A DNA stretch of 57,084 nucleotides, taken from contig CALLVD010000008.1 of assembly GCA_938010385.1 (NCBI GenBank), positions 1 to 57,084 on the forward strand, in the 5' to 3' direction. The notes beneath the pieces are model-generated. The model was given only the letters and a program-made list of their open reading frames with translations. It did not search any database and had not been told where the DNA came from. The DNA comes from an uncultured Robiginitomaculum sp. (lineage in GTDB: Bacteria > Pseudomonadota > Alphaproteobacteria > Caulobacterales > Maricaulaceae). Both the position numbers and the translations under genes were made by a program. Positions 1 to 9,268 of the stretch are shown here, in pieces (position 1 is the first letter of the stretch; each line of letters begins with the position of its first letter).

Positions 1-278
1 ATATTCAATACATTGTAACCGTTCAGCAGACGTAAGCGGGGTATATCTACACGGCTCGACACCGATCTTTGGTCGCGGGATCCGGAGAAAGGTTGCGATT
101 AACTCAAATTTTAAGGCGTCCGATTTTTTTGGGTGTTTAGACCCCGAATTCCTTGCTCGGCACATTACGATAATTTTCAAATAATACACCTAAAAATAGA
201 ATTTTAACCATACTTTTGAACAGGTTTGCAACTATAGGTTCGTAATGAGGTCTTGAAGCAAATTTTTCAGGATTTAGA
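1..278. other. Intergenic region, nothing recognised
   Basis: No supported gene. The antisense ORFs here have no recognisable motif and overlap the start of the next gene. No EcfG-type promoter and no strong hairpin with a T-tract was seen. The stretch just before the next gene is AT-rich and probably carries its promoter. Confidence 0.5.
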
Positions 279-1484
279 ATGAAAAGCGCACGAATGTTTT
301 TTCTATTATTCCGCGCCATATGCGTTGGAATAACTTTATTGCAAATTGGCCAATTCTCCCACGCGAGTGAACAGACTTCAGCAACCCGCTTAAATTCGGC
401 GCCCACAATGGAGCGACCATTTGTTGTGTTAATTCAGGCCACAGATAAATTGGAAGACTCGCCATGGTTCCAAGGAATTGACAGTTACGCTAACAACGCG
501 GCGACGTCGCTGAATATAGATTTCAAGCACTTACTCACAGGCGATGACAGAAGCGAAATTCCGAAAGTTCTTGTAAACTACATCCACAATGAGCGCCGGC
601 CCGACTACTTATTGTTCGCCAATCAAATTGAGATTGCCCCCGGCATTCTTCAATTATGTGAGGAAATGGGAATTAAGGCATTTATGATTAACTCCCCATT
701 GTCCAAAAAAGACCGCCAAGTTCTGGGGGAGCCAAGGGAAGATTTAACAAATTGGATTGGCGAAATCATCCCCGATGATGAGCAGGCCGGATTTGAATTA
801 GCCCGTATTCTCATTGAAAAAGCCCGTGAGAACAAGCAAGCAAACGGCGAGACCGGCAAAATAAAAGTAATTGGAATTTCGGGCACGAATGCAACGCCCG
901 CATCTGCACTGAGAGTTGAAGGCTTAAAACGCGCAATCGCGATGCACGAGGATGCAGAGTTACTTCAAGTCGTTTCTGCACGCTGGGTTCCTCATGTCGC
1001 GGCCCAAAAATACAGATTATTGGTTTCACGCTATGGCGAACCGGACGTAGTTTGGGCAGCGAATGATGACATGGCTTTAGGTGTATTGGAAGAGGCCCGC
1101 GCCTTTAAACACATGCCTGCAATCGGAGGCTTTGATTGGACACCGCCGGCTATCCGAGCCTTGCAAAAAGGCGAGCTGAGCGCCTCTATGGGCGGTCATG
1201 ACTTTGAAGTCGCCTATGCACTCAAAATCCTTAAAGCCTATCATGAAGGCCGGGACTTTCTGCAAACAAGTGGGACAACCTCGTTAAAATCTAAGCTTAC
1301 CTCCCTGACTCCCGAGACTGTTTACGACCATAGCAATTTTCTGACCGCAATTCGCGAAACAGAAGTCGACTATGCCACAGGACTATCTGCCTTGCTTCTT
1401 AATAAAGAAGACTATGCAGATATTTCCATAGACCAATTCAAGAAGAATTTTGAGGCAAGCCCTCTCGCAGATGGAGCGAAATAA
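279..1484 (+). CDS. Periplasmic sugar-binding-type protein (LacI/RbsB fold)
   Basis: A 401-residue exported protein. An N-terminal signal peptide (about residues 1-29, ending near SHA-S) precedes a type I periplasmic-binding fold resembling Peripla_BP_4/LacI-type ligand domains (segments such as VVLIQATDK, IKVIGISG, DVVWAANDDMALGVL, IGGFDWTP). It would bind a small ligand, perhaps a sugar or signal molecule, in the periplasm. No ABC permease or ATPase lies nearby. Its stop codon overlaps the start of the GGDEF-EAL gene by one base (TAATG). The context therefore suggests a sensory partner, similar in layout to LuxP with LuxQ, rather than a transport component. The family assignment is fairly secure; ligand and sensory role are inference. 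Confidence 0.75.
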   Translation: MKSARMFFLLFRAICVGITLLQIGQFSHASEQTSATRLNSAPTMERPFVVLIQATDKLEDSPWFQGIDSYANNAATSLNIDFKHLLTGDDRSEIPKVLVNYIHNERRPDYLLFANQIEIAPGILQLCEEMGIKAFMINSPLSKKDRQVLGEPREDLTNWIGEIIPDDEQAGFELARILIEKARENKQANGETGKIKVIGISGTNATPASALRVEGLKRAIAMHEDAELLQVVSARWVPHVAAQKYRLLVSRYGEPDVVWAANDDMALGVLEEARAFKHMPAIGGFDWTPPAIRALQKGELSASMGGHDFEVAYALKILKAYHEGRDFLQTSGTTSLKSKLTSLTPETVYDHSNFLTAIRETEVDYATGLSALLLNKEDYADISIDQFKKNFEASPLADGAK

Positions 1485-3604
1485 TGTCTCAATGGACGCA
1501 AAGAATAGGAACAAAACCCGCTTTGGCAGGGCTTATTGCGATTATCAGCATACTCTTGATTGAGGCATTGCTGTCTTGGCTTTATGCCAGCAAGACCTTG
1601 AATGCTGACTTTAAAGCTGAAGTCAATTCACATTTATCTTCATCCGCTGAAGCCATGATTATGCCAATCTGGGATCTTGATATTGAATCCTTAGACGGAA
1701 TGGCGAAATCAATCTCCCTTACTCCAAATGTTATCTCGGTGAAAGTTACAGATCCGGCAGACATAATTTTGACGCATCACGTTAATCATGATGTGGCGGG
1801 GGGCAATCCACTGGAAATATCTCGGAATATTGAAGCAGCCTATAACCGAAACATAGACAAAACAGGAACTTTAACGATTGTGTATTCGCGTACCCAAATA
1901 GGAAAAAAATTGATGCATATCGCCTGGAAATCAACGGCTAGGATGATTGTGTTTTGCGTATTATTTTTCGGTGTTTTGCTAATTACAATCAGCACAGTCG
2001 TTTTGCCAATCAGGTCCTTGGAACAAACCGTGAGAAAATACAACGAACGACAAAATCTGTCATTCGTCCCCGGGGAAGACCGAGATGACGAAATGGGGTC
2101 TTTGGCTCGCGGATTTAAGTATATGGCGAAGCAAATACATCAAAATGTTGCGACGCTGGAAGCGCGCGTCATACAACGCACACGAGAGCTGAATTCAGCC
2201 GTTCAAGACGTTGTCGCAGCCAACAAAAAATTAGAGAATGCCGCCCTGCACGATCCGCTTACGGGTTTGCCAAACCGTCTCTTCATTTCTAAATATTTGG
2301 AAGAAGAAATACAGAAAGCGGATGCGACAAACAACACAATTGCGGTAGCCCATATTGACCTCGACAATTTTAAAAAAATCAATGACACATACGGCCACTC
2401 TGCCGGTGATTTTATGTTGGTACAAATGTCTCTTCGAATGAAAGAATGGATCAACGGGGATAAAATGATTGCACGAGTGGGCGGGGACGAATTTCTTTTA
2501 ATATCTACCGACTGCCGCTCACCTAAAGATATTGAGTCCGAGATTACAGGCTTGCTGAGTGCATTGATGCAGCCTTTAAACTTTGAAGGCATCACATTGC
2601 AAACCAGTGCATCAATTGGAGTTTCGCACTATCCTAATTCCGGGTGTGACAGTAATGAGTTGATAGTCAATGCGGATTTGGCGTTATACAAAGCAAAAGC
2701 AGACGGTCGCGGTTGTATTCAGTTCTTTAAAAAACCGATGAGACAAGCGCTTAACTGGCAAAAAACGCTGGAAGCTGAAATGGTGATTGCCCTTGAAAAG
2801 CAGCAGTTTGTGCCATTTTTTCAGCCGCAAGTCGATATTGCCACCGGAAACATCAGCGGCGTCGAAGTGCTCGCACGGTGGAAGCATGAAGACCGCGGGT
2901 TAATCCCCCCTGATGTTTTCTTGCCTGTTGCGGAACGCGCGGGTCTCATGGTCTCGCTTGGCAAACAAATTATTGAAAAAGCCATTATTAGCGCGGCGGA
3001 TTGGCAGGCCAATAAGATTGAATTTGGACGTCTGGCTCTGAATTTATCAGCTGTGGAACTGGCTGAAGAGGGCCTGGTGGATTGGCTGTTAAGTACCGCA
3101 GAAAAGCACAATCTCTCTGCGGAAAAATTGTCTGTAGAGATTCTCGAAACGGTCATAATTGATGACGAAAGGTTTGATCTTGTTAAGCGATTGAGACATC
3201 TGAGGCAGGCCGGTGTCTATGTTGAGCTGGACGATTTTGGAACCGGTTATGCCAGCTTGCAGCAGTTAAACGCTGAAGAAATTGACCGAATAAAAATTGA
3301 TCGCAGTTTTATTAAAGGTATAAATTTAGATCAAAACAAGGCGGCCATTGTTAAAGCCATTGTAGATATGACACTAACCATGGGTGTGGAGGTCATAGCC
3401 GAGGGTGCAGAGACGAAAAATGAACTGGACACATTGTTTGAGTTTGGGTGTCACGTTGTTCAGGGTTACGGAATCGCAAAACCAATGCCTGTGAACGTGA
3501 TGGATGAATGGCTAAATCTGTTTTGCGGACACTCCCATCAAATAAATGCTGCGGTGCATATTCAAAAGAAAATCGAACGCACAAAGTACAAGCTAACCGG
3601 TTAA
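1484..3604 (+). CDS. Membrane GGDEF-EAL cyclic-di-GMP protein
   Basis: A 706-residue inner-membrane signalling protein. A first TM helix (about 13-33) and a second (about 153-175) flank a periplasmic sensor region. A HAMP-like linker (about 175-230) leads to GGDEF (DPLTGLPNR near 257, RVGGDEF at 331-337) and EAL domains. The cyclase signature is intact, but no RxxD inhibitory site precedes it. The EAL motif reads EVL (461-463), and the other catalytic elements remain: LNLSA near 519, DDFGTGYASL at 583, KIDRSF near 604, AEGAET near 639 and QGY at 660. Both activities are possible. It is co-translated with the binding protein upstream, which may supply the ligand signal. Confidence 0.9.
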   Translation: MSQWTQRIGTKPALAGLIAIISILLIEALLSWLYASKTLNADFKAEVNSHLSSSAEAMIMPIWDLDIESLDGMAKSISLTPNVISVKVTDPADIILTHHVNHDVAGGNPLEISRNIEAAYNRNIDKTGTLTIVYSRTQIGKKLMHIAWKSTARMIVFCVLFFGVLLITISTVVLPIRSLEQTVRKYNERQNLSFVPGEDRDDEMGSLARGFKYMAKQIHQNVATLEARVIQRTRELNSAVQDVVAANKKLENAALHDPLTGLPNRLFISKYLEEEIQKADATNNTIAVAHIDLDNFKKINDTYGHSAGDFMLVQMSLRMKEWINGDKMIARVGGDEFLLISTDCRSPKDIESEITGLLSALMQPLNFEGITLQTSASIGVSHYPNSGCDSNELIVNADLALYKAKADGRGCIQFFKKPMRQALNWQKTLEAEMVIALEKQQFVPFFQPQVDIATGNISGVEVLARWKHEDRGLIPPDVFLPVAERAGLMVSLGKQIIEKAIISAADWQANKIEFGRLALNLSAVELAEEGLVDWLLSTAEKHNLSAEKLSVEILETVIIDDERFDLVKRLRHLRQAGVYVELDDFGTGYASLQQLNAEEIDRIKIDRSFIKGINLDQNKAAIVKAIVDMTLTMGVEVIAEGAETKNELDTLFEFGCHVVQGYGIAKPMPVNVMDEWLNLFCGHSHQINAAVHIQKKIERTKYKLTG

Positions 3605-3889
3605 AAAATCCGGTAAGTCGAATCCTCATAAATATGATTCTTAAAACTATCGCTCACAAAGTCCGCCCAACCATTCCGGATTAAGCAACGCCTTGGCCTG
3701 CAAAATCAATGCGGATATTTGGCAATTAGGTGTCCAACCGAAGGCTATGCTTTCGTTAATTGGGTTAAGCCGGATTGCGGTCTGCGAACGCATTAATCTT
3801 TACAAATTGAGCCAAGGCGAGTTTGCGGCTTTGCTCCGTATTCAGGGCCGGGCGGCACCTTGGCTCATAAAATTTCAAAGGTGACATCC

Positions 3890-4080
3890 TTTACCGGTGT
3901 CCTGCCGGCCCGGACTGTTATCACGATGTGGCGTAAAGAATACAACCATATGAGGCCACATCAAGCCGGCGGCCTGCCATTTGTTACCCGAGATTCCAGA
4001 CCACACCGGGGCATAAAGGGACAAGTGCAAGCGGCCGGAAAACTCACACTCAACACCTCTTTTTACAATACCGTCGCCTT
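3890..4080 (+). pseudogene. Degraded IS3/IS481-type transposase C-terminus
   Basis: Within ORF 3860-4297 the segment MWRKEYNHMRPHQAGGLPFVT matches the C-terminal end of integrase-core transposases of the IS3/IS481 type (pattern W-x-x-x-YN-x-x-RPH-x-x-L-GG). The catalytic DDE residues and the N-terminal helix-turn-helix are absent. The frame runs on into the next gene, as expected of a decayed remnant. No terminal inverted repeats were found. The boundaries are approximate. Confidence 0.55.
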
Positions 4081-4081
4081 T

Positions 4082-4099
4082 CCGCTTAGGTCTAAGCGG
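4082..4099. promoter_or_regulatory. 18-bp palindrome, candidate operator
   Basis: CCGCTTAG-GT-CTAAGCGG is a perfect inverted repeat with 8-bp arms and a 2-bp centre, 48 bases before the symporter start. Its size and position fit an operator for a dimeric regulator of the symporter-phosphorylase operon. No LacI- or GntR-type gene is adjacent. It could also be a leftover of the decayed mobile element. Confidence 0.35.
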
Positions 4100-4146
4100 G
4101 CAAGGACAGGAATTGACAAGTTAAGTGTGGCATTTCAAAAGCGAGC

Positions 4147-5787
4147 ATGGACACACATTATTCAGAAAACGACAGACTCGCCAAACTCAGTTTACGCGAA
4201 CGCATCGGCTACGGGCTTGGGGACGCAGGGTTTAACTTTTATTGGGCTATTATCGGCTCGTATCTGGTTTTTTTCTACACTGATATTTTCGGAATAAGCG
4301 CCGCCGCCGCCGCAACTATGGTGACGGTTACCAAAATCATGGACGCCTTTACTGACCCTGCTATCGGCGCTTTAGCCGATCGGACCAAAACCCGGTGGGG
4401 AAAGTTTCGTCCCTTTCTTTTGATTGGCGCAGTTCCGATGATGGCTGCCGGCATACTGACGATGACCACACCTGACCTTGGTGAAACCGGCAAGTTAATT
4501 TGGGCCTACGGCACATATGCATTACTGATGTTATGCTACACATTTCTGAACATACCTTATTCTTCACTCTCGGGCGTGTTGTCAGCCGATGGCAGAGAAC
4601 GTAACAAAATTAACAGCACGCGTTTCTTTTTTGCTTATTTGAGCAGTATCATCGTAGGCACGGCGACCCCTGATATTGCAGCTTTTTTTGGCGGCGGTGA
4701 CCCCAACAGCGCCAAAGGTTGGCAAATGACTATGGTTATCTATTCCGTCATAGCCTCCTGTCTGTTCCTTGTAACATTTTTCACAACCAAGGAACGTGTT
4801 GAGCCTCCCAAATCCCAAAAATCAGCGAGCCCCCTTCAAGATTTGAAAACCTTATTTGTTTGCATGCCTTGGCTGGTGCTTTTCATTTTGGCTATGTTTT
4901 TTATGGTCATCATGACCCTGCGCGGCAGTTCCGCCGCCTATTATTTCAAATATTATCTGGTACGGCTGGATTTATTAGGGGCTTATATCGGCCTGCAATT
5001 TCTGGGGCTGATGATCGGCGCCGTCTTGGCGGGTTACGTCACGCGGTTTATTGACAAGAAAAAGCTGCTCATGGCAACGCTTTTGATTGTTGGCACTTTA
5101 AGCCTTATTTTTACGGCGCTCCCCAAGCCTGACCAATCGGGCATTATCCGAATAGATGCAGAGACAGCTCAAACCATTCAAGCCCAAGATTTGCTGAACG
5201 CACCGGTTGAAGGGAAGCTTACGTGGGAATCTCATGAAAAAACAATTTGGATTTTTAAAACACGTGTTCCAATGGCCGAAACAGGTCCAAGCCTGAAAGC
5301 GCAAGATCACCTGAACAAAACAATCAGCGTAAAGCAGAAAAATCCGGATGGGACGATTACAGACAGCGGTAAAACCCCAATCGAGATATATTATATTTTC
5401 ACGCTTAACTTCCTCATCAGCATTGCCTTAGGGTTTAAACCGCCTATCACATGGGGAATGTATGCCGATGTGGCAGATTTCAATGAATGGAAAACCGGAC
5501 GCCGGGCTACAGGCATGACCTTTTCGGCAACGACATGTTCTCAAAAACTGGGCAGCACTATTGGGTCCGCGGCCCTATTGGGAATGCTTGCAAGTTTGGG
5601 TTACCAAGCCAATAAGATTCAGGGCGATGCCTCTGTCAGCGGTATCGTCTATATGAAAACGCTAATTCCGGGAATATTGGCATTTTTGACCGCAGCCGTG
5701 CTGATTTTCTACAAGTTAGATCAAACTCGCTTGGACAGTATTCAAATCGATCTCAAAAATCGGCATAATGGAGACGCACCGCAATGA
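4147..5787 (+). CDS. GPH-family sugar:cation symporter (MFS)
   Basis: A 546-residue polytopic inner-membrane protein of the glycoside-pentoside-hexuronide:cation symporter family. The N-terminus shows the family signature (ERIGYGLGDAGFNFYW, then TDPAIGALADRTKTRWGKFRPF). It would import oligosaccharides released in the periplasm with a cation. It is longer than typical members because of a hydrophilic insertion of about 80-90 residues between late TM helices (approximately residues 320-410). Its stop overlaps the GH94 start (ATGA), so import and phosphorolysis are translationally coupled. The likely substrates are gluco-oligosaccharides, inferred from the neighbouring GH16, GH3 and GH94 enzymes. 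Confidence 0.88.
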   Translation: MDTHYSENDRLAKLSLRERIGYGLGDAGFNFYWAIIGSYLVFFYTDIFGISAAAAATMVTVTKIMDAFTDPAIGALADRTKTRWGKFRPFLLIGAVPMMAAGILTMTTPDLGETGKLIWAYGTYALLMLCYTFLNIPYSSLSGVLSADGRERNKINSTRFFFAYLSSIIVGTATPDIAAFFGGGDPNSAKGWQMTMVIYSVIASCLFLVTFFTTKERVEPPKSQKSASPLQDLKTLFVCMPWLVLFILAMFFMVIMTLRGSSAAYYFKYYLVRLDLLGAYIGLQFLGLMIGAVLAGYVTRFIDKKKLLMATLLIVGTLSLIFTALPKPDQSGIIRIDAETAQTIQAQDLLNAPVEGKLTWESHEKTIWIFKTRVPMAETGPSLKAQDHLNKTISVKQKNPDGTITDSGKTPIEIYYIFTLNFLISIALGFKPPITWGMYADVADFNEWKTGRRATGMTFSATTCSQKLGSTIGSAALLGMLASLGYQANKIQGDASVSGIVYMKTLIPGILAFLTAAVLIFYKLDQTRLDSIQIDLKNRHNGDAPQ

Positions 5788-8135
5788 CATATCCATTAAA
5801 GGGGGCGAAGGATATTTATGCCCCTGATGACTCCGGACTGCGGTACAATTTATACTCTCCGACAAAATTGCCTTTGGCGTCATCTTTTCTGTGGTCGTCA
5901 AAAGTCCTGTTACAAGTCAGCGCGGGCGGGTTTGTCAGGTCCAAATATCTGTCTCCGGAGCCTGCTAAATACTCCTATGCGCCTAACATAGAAGCGACGA
6001 CTTTCTTCCAGCCTGAAATGCCTTACTATGCGCACCATCCCGGCCGATTTTTCTATATTAAAGACTTGGATACGGGCGCTCTTTATTCTGCCCCCTATGA
6101 ACCTGTTAAAGCTAGGCCCGAAAAATTCGTCTTTTCCTCGGGGCAAACCGATATTCGTTGGGATGTTACGTTCGAGGGTTTAAAATTTGAGATTACTTTA
6201 ACGCCGGCTGAAGAGGATATCGTTGAACTCTGGTCGGTGAAACTCACCAATGCATCGGGGCGTCAACGCCGTATAAAATTTGTTCCGTGCTTCTCAGTTG
6301 GCTTTATGAGTTGGATGAACCAGTCAGCAGCCTATGATGCTGACCTTCAAGGTATCGTTGCAGACTGCGTTACGCCTTATCAAAAGCTGGAAGATTACGA
6401 TCGCATCAAAGCCTGCCGGGATAAGACATTTCTTCTGGCGAGAACTGCGCCTGATCATTGGGAGGTCAGCCGAGCCCGCTTTGAGGGGCGCGGAGGTATT
6501 CATAAACCTGAAAGCCTAGAAACAGGGTTTTCAAATCGACCGGCCAATTACGAAACCCCCATTGCCGCCCTGTCTTATGATTTGGATTTGGGCATAGCCG
6601 ACACAAAGGATTTTGATTTCTTGTTTGGCCCGGCCTTTGATAAAAAGGAAATTTCAAGAATAAAGCAGGCTTACTTCGGCAAAGCAGAAAATAAGAGCCC
6701 GCAGAAAACACGCGATAATAAACTGCAGGCCTGCAGAGACGTATTACAAATCGAAACGCCGGATAAAGACTTCAATAATTTTGTCAATTCTTGGCTGCCG
6801 CGCCAACTGCTCATGCACGGGGAAATCAATCGCCTTACGCAAGATCCGCAAACACGAAACTATCTTCAAGATAATATGGGGATGAGCTACCTGGCCCCCG
6901 AAAAAATGAAGCAGGCCATCCTACGAACCTTATCACAACAAAATGATGACGGGTCTCTTCCTGATGGAATATTGCTACATCCAGATGCAAAGTTTAATTA
7001 CATCAACACCATCCCCCATAATGACCACAACATATGGCTGCCCATTTGTTTAGAGTCGTATCTGGATGAAACAAATGATTACAAAATTTTGGATAAAGTC
7101 GTAGCCGGTCAAAGCGTTACTGACCGCATCAATGCGGCCATGACATGGCTTATCGGCAATCGCGACAATCGCGGCTTGAGTTACATTGCTCAAGGGGACT
7201 GGTGTGATCCGATGAATATGGTGGGGCCTGAGGGCAAAGGCGTTTCAGGCTGGCTGACAATAGCGACAGCGCACGCCCTTAAAATTTGGAGTCAGATATT
7301 AACGCGCGCGGGACGCAAATCGCCCGGCAACATTAAAACGGCCTTCCTTGATATTGCCGCAGCATCTCAAGACCATTTGTGGGACGGACAATGGTTTATT
7401 CGGGGAATTTCAGATAACAATCAGAAGTTCGGGCAAAACAGCGATAGTGAAGGCCGTATTTTTCTCAACCCTCAAAGCTGGGCTCTGATGAGCGGCATTG
7501 TCAGCCCCGAACAGAGTGATGAAATTATTGCCTCCGTCGAGCAGCACCTGGCAACGCCCTACGGGGCAACCATGCTCGCGCCGGCTTATACAAAAATGCA
7601 TGAGCATATTGGGCGAGTCACCCAAAAATTTCCGGGATCGGCTGAAAACGGATCCGTCTATAATCACGCCGCTGTCTTTTACATATACAGCCTTTATCAA
7701 ACAGAGCATTTTGACCTTGCGTTTAAACATTTGCGCGCCATGCTTCCTCAAGACGACCAAGCAGATATTCTGCGGCGCGGGCAATTACCTATCTTTCTTC
7801 CCAATTACTATCGGGGTGCTTATCATCAGTTTCCCGACGAAGCAGGCCGCTCGAGCCACATGTTTAATACGGGTACGGTGAGTTGGTATTATCGCTGCGT
7901 CATCGAAGAACTCATCGGATTACGAGGCCATCCTGACGGACTACTTATCCGGCCCAAACTGCCGTCGACTTGGCCTGCCCTATCGGCAAAACGTCTGTTT
8001 CGTGGAAGCGAAATCAACCTAACCGTGACGCGCGGCGCGGATCCGCAGGTGAGTGTTAATGGCAAGCAGCAAAAAACGCCTCTGCTCACGGACATAAAAC
8101 CGGGACAATCCTATGACGTCAAAGTAATTATCTGA
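5784..8135 (+). CDS. GH94 glycoside phosphorylase (beta-glucoside type)
   Basis: A 783-residue cytoplasmic enzyme with the layout of GH94 (former glycosyltransferase family 36): an N-terminal beta-sandwich, a helical linker and an (alpha/alpha)6 barrel. It would split a beta-glucosidic disaccharide or oligosaccharide with phosphate, giving glucose 1-phosphate. The catalytic segment reads QGDWCDPMNM (residues 471-478) where many family members have DWND. The length fits cellobiose, laminaribiose or cellobionic-acid phosphorylases and is too short for GH149. Overlap with the symporter gene argues that it acts on the imported sugar. Acceptor specificity cannot be read from sequence; laminaribiose is favoured by context only. 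Confidence 0.85.
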   Translation: MTYPLKGAKDIYAPDDSGLRYNLYSPTKLPLASSFLWSSKVLLQVSAGGFVRSKYLSPEPAKYSYAPNIEATTFFQPEMPYYAHHPGRFFYIKDLDTGALYSAPYEPVKARPEKFVFSSGQTDIRWDVTFEGLKFEITLTPAEEDIVELWSVKLTNASGRQRRIKFVPCFSVGFMSWMNQSAAYDADLQGIVADCVTPYQKLEDYDRIKACRDKTFLLARTAPDHWEVSRARFEGRGGIHKPESLETGFSNRPANYETPIAALSYDLDLGIADTKDFDFLFGPAFDKKEISRIKQAYFGKAENKSPQKTRDNKLQACRDVLQIETPDKDFNNFVNSWLPRQLLMHGEINRLTQDPQTRNYLQDNMGMSYLAPEKMKQAILRTLSQQNDDGSLPDGILLHPDAKFNYINTIPHNDHNIWLPICLESYLDETNDYKILDKVVAGQSVTDRINAAMTWLIGNRDNRGLSYIAQGDWCDPMNMVGPEGKGVSGWLTIATAHALKIWSQILTRAGRKSPGNIKTAFLDIAAASQDHLWDGQWFIRGISDNNQKFGQNSDSEGRIFLNPQSWALMSGIVSPEQSDEIIASVEQHLATPYGATMLAPAYTKMHEHIGRVTQKFPGSAENGSVYNHAAVFYIYSLYQTEHFDLAFKHLRAMLPQDDQADILRRGQLPIFLPNYYRGAYHQFPDEAGRSSHMFNTGTVSWYYRCVIEELIGLRGHPDGLLIRPKLPSTWPALSAKRLFRGSEINLTVTRGADPQVSVNGKQQKTPLLTDIKPGQSYDVKVII

Positions 8136-8326
8136 GCTTACCCAAAGCTGACGGCCGTCAGTTCGCAGGGCCTCGATTATTAAGGTATGAATACGGTTCG
8201 GGTTTACGGCCCCATTTATTTTAAAGGGCAAAACCTGCAAATAACTCTACGGGAAAATGGCGGGAAGTTAGGGCGCAGGTCAGTGTGATTAACAACACTC
8301 GCATGTGTACAAACTCTGAATTCCAA

Positions 8327-9268
8327 TCAGTTGTTTTGATAGACTCGAACCCAATCGATAACCATTTCGGCAGGAAAGGATGCGGGCTCAAAAGGGCCTC
8401 GGCCTTCACCGTCGGGGAGATTTCCGCCCACGGCCAAGTTCAAAATCAGATGAAAGCCTTGGTCAAAAGGTGCGCTTGGGTTTTCCGACTTTGGAATGGT
8501 GGCCGTGTGCCAATCCGCCTTGTCGACTTTGTAAACAAGGTCTCCGTCCACATACCATTGAATGTGATCAGGCGCCCATTCCGCCGCGAAGATATGAAAG
8601 TCTGTCGGCTCGCCGGGCAGAGCCTGCCGCTTAAATAAAACATTGTTATGCGGCCAAGGCTGTCCGAAATGTAGGGCCGCCCCGGTCCGGGTTTCAATTC
8701 CGACGGGACCGCAATCGGTGCAGGGTTCGCCCAGGTTGACGGCTTCCATAATGTCAATTTCGCCGGACAGGGGCCATTTACCGTAAGCGTTTTCCTCCGG
8801 CAGCATCCAGAAAGCGGGCCACGTGCTTTGCCCTTGAGGCAGCCTTATGCGCGCTTCAAACCGTCCGTAAGTCCAATCGGCAAGACCATAGGTGCGGACT
8901 TTTCCGGAGGTATGGCTTTGGGTTGTGAGCCCGCCGCGATCCGTTTTCTCTTGAGAAAAGCGCTCGCCGGTAAAGGATTCCGGCTTGGCAATCAGGTGCA
9001 GGTAACCGTCCTTGACTTGGATGTTATCCGGCCGGTCCGTATAGCATTGGCGTTCATAATTTCCGCCGCCCCAACAGGATGTCTCCGCCTGCCATTTTGT
9101 CCGATCAAGCGCGTCTCCCTCAAACTCATCAGCCCAAACTAATGTCATGCCGGGACGCTCCGGAGCTGAGACAGCGCGAGCGCTCTCAATGCGGCCCTCG
9201 GCGCTGTTACACCCGCACAGCAGAGCCGCGCCGAGCAAGCCGGTGAGAGTCTTTATGCCCAATTTCAT
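8327..9268 (-). CDS. GH16 endo-beta-1,3-glucanase lipoprotein
   Basis: A 313-residue secreted lipoprotein. The signal peptide ends in a lipobox (LLCGC, Cys20). The mature part is a GH16 jelly roll with the catalytic motif GEIDIME (about residues 169-175, two Glu around Asp) and aromatic cleft segments (WPAFWMLPE, FHIFAAEWAPDHIQWYVDG). This form is typical of laminarinases, which cut beta-1,3-glucan internally at the cell surface. Its start overlaps the GH3 stop by one base, so the two enzymes are co-expressed. Substrate is laminarin or mixed-linkage beta-glucan, from family knowledge. Confidence 0.93.
   Translation of the reverse strand: MKLGIKTLTGLLGAALLCGCNSAEGRIESARAVSAPERPGMTLVWADEFEGDALDRTKWQAETSCWGGGNYERQCYTDRPDNIQVKDGYLHLIAKPESFTGERFSQEKTDRGGLTTQSHTSGKVRTYGLADWTYGRFEARIRLPQGQSTWPAFWMLPEENAYGKWPLSGEIDIMEAVNLGEPCTDCGPVGIETRTGAALHFGQPWPHNNVLFKRQALPGEPTDFHIFAAEWAPDHIQWYVDGDLVYKVDKADWHTATIPKSENPSAPFDQGFHLILNLAVGGNLPDGEGRGPFEPASFPAEMVIDWVRVYQNN

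Larger units (their letters stand above)
3605..4146. other. Intergenic region with transposase remnant
   Basis: This 540-base gap separates the c-di-GMP pair from the glucan locus. It holds only short broken reading frames: an IS-type integrase tail (annotated separately), and a 63-residue frame (3693-3884) with a segment LSQGEFAALLRI that vaguely resembles an HTH antitoxin helix but is too degraded to call. An 18-bp palindrome near the end is listed separately. Confidence 0.5.

Noticed and set aside
3693-3884. Possible antitoxin-like HTH (LSQGEFAALL)
   Set aside because: Only one helix-like segment matches, no toxin partner exists and the frame is short; probably debris beside the transposase remnant.
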